From Balneolales bacterium (GTDB lineage Bacteria; Bacteroidota; Rhodothermia; Balneolales; Natronogracilivirgulaceae), in NCBI GenBank assembly GCA_007131625.1, contig SLQC01000344.1:1-19146 (forward strand): a stretch of DNA of 19,146 bases, read 5' to 3'. The notes under the pieces were generated by a model, which had not been told where the DNA came from, did not search any database, and saw only the letters and a program-made list of their open reading frames with translations. A program made the position numbers and the translations under genes. Positions 14,844-19,146 of this stretch are shown here, one piece after another. Position 1 is the first letter of the stretch. The number at the start of each line of letters is the position of its first letter.

Positions 14844-14997
14844 GGTCCTAAATTGCGCCTTTGCATAATAGTATTCAACCGTCAATACATGCGAATTGTT
14901 AATTTCTGTTGGATAACAGGTACGCAACCGGCGCTGAATATTCGATTTTCCCAGTTATCAATCAATTCGTTATCGCATAGCTCCGGACACCGGCCGG

Positions 14998-15013
14998 ATC
15001 GGATTGTTCCGAT
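14998..15013. promoter_or_regulatory. Palindrome upstream of the sucD promoter
   Basis: ATCGGA (14998–15003) and TCCGAT (15008–15013) are perfect inverted arms separated by TTGT. The palindrome ends five bases before a −35-like TTGGCA. A dyad at this position fits an activator or repressor site, or an RNA hairpin if transcription starts further upstream. Chance cannot be excluded for 6-bp arms. Confidence 0.3.
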
Positions 15014-15018
15014 TAGGG

Positions 15019-15048
15019 TTGGCAACTGAGCCTACGGGTCGGTATATT
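15019..15048 (+). promoter_or_regulatory. Candidate sigma-70-like promoter of sucD
   Basis: TTGGCA (15019–15024) is followed by an 18-base spacer and TATATT (15043–15048). This would start transcription near 15055 and leave a leader of about 36 bases before the sucD ATG at 15091. No better pair was seen in the 247-base divergent region. Confidence 0.35.
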
Positions 15049-15090
15049 CCATGCGGATTTACGAAATTCTATTATAAAAGTGTAAAAAAC

Positions 15091-15960
15091 ATGAGCGTAT
15101 TAGTAGGAAAAGACACCAGACTTGTGGTTCAGGGTTTCACCGGAAAAGAGGGAACCTTTCACTCCGAACAGATGATTGCATATGGCACCAATGTCATCGG
15201 AGGAGTAACGCCCGGCAAAGGAGGCTCCATACACCTCGACCGTCCCGTTTTCAATACCGTGTCCGATGCTATTGAAGAAGAAGGTGCCAATACTTCTGTC
15301 ATTTTTGTACCGCCGGCGTTTGCAGCTGATGCCATATCCGAAGCCGCCATCAACGGAATCAAAACCATAGTTTGCATCACCGAAGGTATCCCCGTGAGCG
15401 ATATGATTACCGCCCGTGAAATCGTAAGACGTCACGGAGCGGTTATGATCGGCCCCAACTGTCCTGGTATCATCACCCCGAACGAAGCCAAAGTCGGCAT
15501 CATGCCGGGCAATGTATTCAGTCCGGGAAATGTCGGTGTGATATCGCGTTCCGGAACGCTCACCTACGAAGCTGTGGATCAGTTGACGAAAACCGGACTC
15601 GGACAGTCGACCGCCATCGGAATCGGAGGAGATCCCGTCATCGGGACAAAGCACCGGGATGCCGTTGCACTATTTAACGACGACCCCGACACCGAAGCCA
15701 TTGTGCTGATCGGCGAGATCGGCGGTACCGACGAGGAAGATGCCGCTGCCTGGATTCGTGATTATGTCTCCAAGCCGGTTGTTGCATATATTGCGGGTCG
15801 TACCGCACCTCCGGGACGTCGCATGGGGCACGCAGGAGCGATTGTCTCAGGTGGAAAAGGTACCGCGGATGACAAAATAAAGGCTTTGAAAGAGGCTGGT
15901 ATAACCGTTTGCGAAACTCCCGCTGTAATCGGTGAGACCGTCAGGGATCTGATGTCCTGA
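15091..15960 (+). CDS. sucD: Succinate–CoA ligase (ADP-forming) subunit alpha
   Basis: The 289 residues are the normal length. The alpha subunit binds CoA and carries the phosphohistidine in the TCA-cycle reaction succinyl-CoA + ADP + Pi to succinate + CoA + ATP, working with SucC (not in this window). Motifs: the Rossmann CoA site with GFTGKEGTFH (15–24), GGVTPGKGGS (37–46), IGPNCPGIITP (120–130), SRSGTLTYE (152–160), GIGGDPVIGT (177–186) and the phosphohistidine H247 in GHAGAIVSGGKGTA. The ATG at 15091 is chosen because it precedes the conserved MSVLVGKDTR beginning; an ATG at 15004 would add 29 residues of unrelated sequence. No Shine-Dalgarno is present. It is divergent from dnaG. Confidence 0.96.
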   Translation: MSVLVGKDTRLVVQGFTGKEGTFHSEQMIAYGTNVIGGVTPGKGGSIHLDRPVFNTVSDAIEEEGANTSVIFVPPAFAADAISEAAINGIKTIVCITEGIPVSDMITAREIVRRHGAVMIGPNCPGIITPNEAKVGIMPGNVFSPGNVGVISRSGTLTYEAVDQLTKTGLGQSTAIGIGGDPVIGTKHRDAVALFNDDPDTEAIVLIGEIGGTDEEDAAAWIRDYVSKPVVAYIAGRTAPPGRRMGHAGAIVSGGKGTADDKIKALKEAGITVCETPAVIGETVRDLMS

Positions 15961-15976
15961 TGTTGCAGATGTTGCC

Positions 15977-16008
15977 GGTGGTGCCAAAATTACCCGATAT
16001 GCACCGCC
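15977..16008 (+). terminator. Stem-loop after sucD
   Basis: GGTGGTGC (15977–15984) pairs with GCACCGCC (16001–16008) in RNA over eight base pairs including one G·U, with a 16-nt loop. It lies 17 bases after the sucD stop and before the next gene at 16036. No T-run follows, so it is a weak intrinsic terminator at best. Confidence 0.3.
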
Positions 16009-16035
16009 AAATGGTGTAAGCCGATAACAAGCAGC

Positions 16036-17052
16036 ATGAAAGCCACCCGATTTTCCATGACACTGTACATATCGCTGCCGATTCTGGCTTCGGCATGCTC
16101 CATTGTCATGATCTCGCATTTTGTGATGCTGGTGGAAGGCCGAATTGCCGCCGAAGGTCTGTACGGAGATACTATAGATTACATCGCGCTTGCCGAGTCT
16201 CTGCATTTTTTTGGCAGCAACATCATCTCTTTCCGAGTGGTGGGACCGCTGATCAGCGGTTTGCTTGCCGGACTCTTTTCTCTGAGCGGAAACGAAAGTG
16301 TCGGACTGCTGACCGGATCCCTGAATTTCATCTATCTCCTTATCGGTTTCGGATTGATGTACTACCTCTCCATTAAAGAGGATTCTGTCAATTCGTTCGA
16401 AGTGGCGCTTCCGACGTTTCTCATCCTTCCTCTTCCCGCTTTCTGGCAGGGTGCTTTCCTGCCAGTTCCGGATGCCCTGATGTTCTGTACATTCGCCATA
16501 ATACTTACAGCCGTATTGCTCCGAAAATTAGCTGTGCTGCTTCCAGCCATGGTTATCGGCGTGTGGGTTTCGGAATGGCTGTTGCTCTCCGCCCTGATCC
16601 TTCCAATTGCCGACATCTTGCGATACCGGTTATGGAAAGAAGGATATATCGCTTTTGCCATCGCTTTTGCCGGCTATCTTGCCGTCCCCCTCATCACACA
16701 GATACCCGATGCACACCTGTTATACCGAACCACCGATTGGTTTGCCGGGCTGACAGAACGATTTGCCAACCGGGAATACTCCCTTCTGCATGCTTTTTGG
16801 CGCAGCTTCACCCTGACACTTCCCTTTTTTGCCTACCGGATCTATGCGGTGGGATGGAATCGCATTACCTCATCCCTTAGCTTGTGGTTTGGTCTTGTTT
16901 TCGTCGTGGCATATCTTGTCACACCCGATACGGCTCATCGTATCGTTTTTCTTTTCATGCCGGCTCTTGTACTTTGGCAATACCAGCCACCCACTTTTCA
17001 GACAATGAATAAATCGCTCAACCGCAAAGCAGAATCGGCTGCAGGTGGTTGA
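16036..17052 (+). CDS. Polytopic membrane protein of unknown function (possibly GT-C-like)
   Basis: This 338-residue protein has about eight to ten hydrophobic segments: roughly 8–32, 70–84, 95–112, 121–137, 148–162, 165–178, 180–193, 204–221, 256–272, 283–296 and 302–315. A loop after the first helix has GDTIDY (44–49) and is followed by a helix with FRVVGPL; a late loop reads VTPDTAHR (295–302) before the last helix. An acidic loop after TM1 followed by an Arg-Pro helix is reminiscent of GT-C type glycosyltransferase-like membrane proteins, but no motif proves this. I do not recognise the family. It lies 75 bases after sucD and is followed by a strong hairpin at 17096. Confidence 0.75.
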   Translation: MKATRFSMTLYISLPILASACSIVMISHFVMLVEGRIAAEGLYGDTIDYIALAESLHFFGSNIISFRVVGPLISGLLAGLFSLSGNESVGLLTGSLNFIYLLIGFGLMYYLSIKEDSVNSFEVALPTFLILPLPAFWQGAFLPVPDALMFCTFAIILTAVLLRKLAVLLPAMVIGVWVSEWLLLSALILPIADILRYRLWKEGYIAFAIAFAGYLAVPLITQIPDAHLLYRTTDWFAGLTERFANREYSLLHAFWRSFTLTLPFFAYRIYAVGWNRITSSLSLWFGLVFVVAYLVTPDTAHRIVFLFMPALVLWQYQPPTFQTMNKSLNRKAESAAGG

Positions 17053-17060
17053 TTTGGCGC

Positions 17061-17115
17061 CAGGCTGGTAAATCGGATTGCTTGTCCGGTGAATGGCCAG
17101 CCTGATCCGGCTGGC
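17061..17115 (+). terminator. Alternative hairpins between the membrane protein and SDR genes
   Basis: GCCAGCC (17096–17102) and GGCTGGC (17109–17115) form a perfect 7-bp GC-rich hairpin with a 6-nt loop. The upstream CAGGCTGG (17061–17068) is also fully complementary to CCAGCCTG (17097–17104), so two mutually exclusive structures are possible. It ends 44 bases before the SDR start. No T-run follows, which leaves terminator, leader switch or chance repeat all possible. Confidence 0.35.
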
Positions 17116-17159
17116 GTAAAGCAAATCATTTTACCCGTAAACGCAAATTAAACATCATT

Positions 17160-17936
17160 ATGGAATTGAAAATAGCCCGACAACATTTTGTCGTGACCGG
17201 ATGCAGCTCCGGCTTCGGCAAAGCGATTACAGATACTTTGTGTGCAGAAGGTGCATCGGTTACCGGTATTGCACGTACCCGCGAAAACCTGGATCGAATG
17301 AAGAAGCAATGGGGTGACCGGTTTACATCTCTGCAAGGCGATCTTCTGGATGAGGAGACCCCGGATCGTCTCGATGTATTACTGGGCGAAAAGAATCTGC
17401 ATGGACTGGTTCTGAATGCCGGTGGTCCTCCCGCCGGTAAAGCTGTAGAGACGTCAGTATCTGACTGGGACAATGCCTACCGGCTTGTTTTCCGGTGGAA
17501 AGCGAACCTGGCGCTCCGATTGTTACCCCGGTTTCAGAAGGCGGGTTATGGTCGCATCCTTTTTATCGAGAGTCAGTCGACAAAACAGCCAATTCCTTCA
17601 TTGGCGCTCAGTAACGCCATGCGCTGTGCTGTCACCGGATTTGCGAAATCACTGTCGGGAGATGTCGCCGCTTCCGGTGTGACCGTTAATTTGCTGGCTC
17701 CTGGTGCTCATGCCACACCCGCGATTGAACGGGTAATTGCCTATCGGGCCGGCAACACAGGCGAATCTCCGGAAGAAGCCCGAAAAGCGATGGAAGCAGC
17801 CATTCCGGCGGGTCGGTTCGGCAAAGCGGAAGAGTTGGCAAGCATGGCGGCCTGGCTACTGTCAGCTCATGCCGGATACGTGACCGGCCAAACACTCAGC
17901 CACGACGGCGGCAACGTCCGCGGACTATTCGGGTAG
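17160..17936 (+). CDS. SDR family protein with non-canonical catalytic residues (BKR-like)
   Basis: This 258-residue short-chain dehydrogenase fold protein has the nucleotide-binding TGCSSGFG (13–20, TGxxxGxG type), NAGG (86–89), and the end of the fold with PGAHATP (181–187) and GQTLSHDGG (243–251). The active site is unusual. S138 (in ESQST) is present, but the position 13 residues later, normally Tyr, is S151, and the Lys position four further on is R155 (SNAMR instead of YxxxK). The spacing is exactly canonical, so this is substitution and not a misread. A ketoacyl-reductase-like SDR subgroup lacking the catalytic tetrad is known, and this fits it. Whether it is an oxidoreductase at all is open. 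Confidence 0.85.
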   Translation: MELKIARQHFVVTGCSSGFGKAITDTLCAEGASVTGIARTRENLDRMKKQWGDRFTSLQGDLLDEETPDRLDVLLGEKNLHGLVLNAGGPPAGKAVETSVSDWDNAYRLVFRWKANLALRLLPRFQKAGYGRILFIESQSTKQPIPSLALSNAMRCAVTGFAKSLSGDVAASGVTVNLLAPGAHATPAIERVIAYRAGNTGESPEEARKAMEAAIPAGRFGKAEELASMAAWLLSAHAGYVTGQTLSHDGGNVRGLFG

Positions 17937-18056
17937 CCTGCCCGGGCATTCACCTCGTTGTTCGCAAAATTTCAGAAAATCAACTATTGAATCCTGAAAG
18001 GCATCTTTGGCTACTATGACTTCGGCTGACTTCTGCGATGGCGACTCTTGCCATAG

Positions 18057-18365
18057 CAGATCTCCCCCGGTAAGGCAATTAGCTTTCCGTCAATGCCTGC
18101 TGAAACGATCAGCGATACTCTGCAACTTTTACGTCGTTATCATATGGAACGTATCCCAACCATACCTTCAAATATTCAGATTCGCGACGAAGATGATCGT
18201 TGGGTTCTGGCGTCGGCAATAAATGCGAAAGCTGAAGTATTGATTACTGGCGACAAGGATCTTCTTGACATTGCCAGTAAAGTGAAAAAACTCAGAATCA
18301 TAACTCCCAGAGGCTTTTGGGAGCTTGTGCAAAAAAAATTAAGCCAGGCTCTAACAGCATTTTAA
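18057..18365 (+). pseudogene. 5'-truncated PIN-domain toxin-like gene
   Basis: From the ATG at 18093 (frame open from 18057) 90 residues can be read. The second half, RDEDDRWVLASAINAKA followed by EVLITGDKDLLDIASKVKKL and RIITPRGFWEL, is the C-terminal half of a PIN-domain RNase of the COG1569-like toxin type, including the acidic RDEDD and TGDKD metal ligands. The N-terminal half that would carry the first strand with the DTN catalytic aspartate is not present in any plus-strand frame between the SDR gene and this point; a TAG at 18054 closes the frame. The gene is thus a remnant or severely truncated. No antitoxin gene is recognisable. It is convergent with the phosphatase gene 14 bases away. 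Confidence 0.7.
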
Positions 18366-18379
18366 AACGAGCTGTCCAT

Positions 18380-19146
18380 TTAGAAAGCTTGTTTGGTATT
18401 TTGATAATGCACCCCTCCCCACTCATCATAAAACGAAATTTTCAGTTCTTTGTGATCGGCATCTAAATCAACCCGTATAAAACCACCAATTTTTTGATGG
18501 TAAGGTTGTACTACCAAACCTTCGGGATCCGTAGATGTCGGATCACCGGGGTGTGGTCCATTCGGAGCAATGTTTTGGATATGGAATGGTCCGGAAGAAA
18601 ATTCTTCAAACCCGCTCGGATGGATAGCGTGATATTGCCAATGCCGATCTCCATTGATGATATAGAAATTCTGATCCCTGAAACCATTTTCAGCGAGCCA
18701 GTTAAAAAAGGAATCCCGCTCATGCTGAAATCCGGTAGCATGGTTCTCATTCTTACTGGCATACTCCGGACCAATCATCGGAGTAGATGATACCAGTAAT
18801 TTGAATTCGGCATCACTCTCTTTCAAGGTACGTTTTAACCACTCTTTCTGCTCACTTCCCCACAATGATTTCCAGGGACCATCATCCATATCATTGGGAC
18901 TTCGGTAATCTCTGGTTTCTACTATCCATATCTGCAGCAGCTTGTTAACCCGATAGGTTCCATAGGTTTTACTATCAGGGTCGTCAGGGTTAGCCACCGG
19001 TACTTGCTCTCTAAACATAGCAATTCCCAACGCAGTAGAGGGTACTGACCCGTCATCGACTAGGGGTGATGTGTTCGTTGTGTCAGAGTCGTTGTAGCGA
19101 AAGTCATGATCGTCTTTAGTCCAGTATGTTGCTGTATTTCCGGCTA
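18380..19146 (-). CDS. PhoD-like alkaline phosphatase / metallophosphoesterase (5' end beyond window)
   Basis: The frame is open from the window edge to the stop at 18380, giving the C-terminal 254 residues. The first visible part, TYWTKDDHDFRYNDSD, has the DDHDF metal-binding motif of PhoD-type phosphatases (usually WDDHD). ETRDYRSPND corresponds to their DTRxYR motif, and FYIINGDRHWQYH gives the late GDxHW ligand motif; SSTPMIGPEY between them is also family-like. These enzymes hydrolyse phosphodiesters or monoesters outside the cytoplasm with Fe/Ca-type metals. The N-terminus, including any signal peptide, lies outside the window, so the exact subfamily cannot be fixed. Confidence 0.85.
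   Translation of the reverse strand, partial: AGNTATYWTKDDHDFRYNDSDTTNTSPLVDDGSVPSTALGIAMFREQVPVANPDDPDSKTYGTYRVNKLLQIWIVETRDYRSPNDMDDGPWKSLWGSEQKEWLKRTLKESDAEFKLLVSSTPMIGPEYASKNENHATGFQHERDSFFNWLAENGFRDQNFYIINGDRHWQYHAIHPSGFEEFSSGPFHIQNIAPNGPHPGDPTSTDPEGLVVQPYHQKIGGFIRVDLDADHKELKISFYDEWGGVHYQNTKQAF

Noticed and set aside
14844..14927. Upstream start for DnaG giving 688 residues
   Set aside because: The extra 28 residues precede the conserved primase N-terminus, whereas the ATG at 14843 fits family length and has a weak AGGA before it.
17937..18082. Minus-strand open stretch of about 45–50 codons that could be an antitoxin
   Set aside because: It has no start codon in frame after the upstream TGA, no recognisable antitoxin motif, and is on the strand opposite to the PIN remnant.

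Overview
The window looks like a piece of a chromosome from the Bacteroidota–Rhodothermota–Balneolota side of the tree, most like a Balneolaceae-type marine or halophilic bacterium. This rests on the flavour of the proteins (paired short rhomboids, a BshB1 bacillithiol enzyme, an adaptor/permease/TolC exporter, an SDR of the type lacking the usual catalytic Tyr/Lys) and on the near absence of Shine-Dalgarno sequences before most starts. It is an inference from memory of these families, not a search result.

Layout. Bases 1–7662 are read on the minus strand. In transcription order they hold two broken FtsX/MacB-type ABC permeases, a three-gene set of small membrane proteins resembling YqjD/YqjE/YqjK, a TolC-type outer membrane protein, a MacA/HlyD-type adaptor, a LolD/MacB-type ATPase and two tandem rhomboid proteases (the second cut by the window edge). 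Bases 7817–9504 are on the plus strand: bshB1 and a D-amino-acid aminotransferase. Bases 9866–14843 are again minus: dnaG, an inositol-monophosphatase-family gene, then an ECF sigma factor, its probable anti-sigma factor and a Spy/CpxP-like envelope protein. Bases 15091–17936 are plus: sucD, an unassigned polytopic membrane protein and the SDR. The right end holds a 5'-truncated PIN-domain remnant (+) and the C-terminal part of a PhoD-like phosphatase (−).

Most notable points. (1) Within one exporter locus the ATPase and TolC genes look intact, but the adaptor and both permeases have each lost an internal block that would lie outside the cytoplasm: the adaptor hairpin and both permease periplasmic domains. 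Two joins are in frame; the third is out of frame and followed by a further one-base shift. This is either clustered decay or an assembly collapse. (2) A repeat family of about 80–100 nt, which I do not recognise, occurs three times: two tandem copies at 10512–10700 with identical 36-nt loops, and one inverted copy at 5501–5588. Each copy has its own perfectly self-complementary 8–9 bp stem, and the loop carries a conserved CAGGTGyATGATTA-like core. The stem sequence changes between copies while pairing is kept. (3) The Spy-like gene of the sigma/anti-sigma cassette has a strong AAGGAG ribosome binding site, which most of its neighbours lack.

The remainder is ordinary housekeeping: replication (dnaG), TCA cycle (sucD), low-molecular-weight thiol synthesis (bshB1) and D-amino-acid metabolism.
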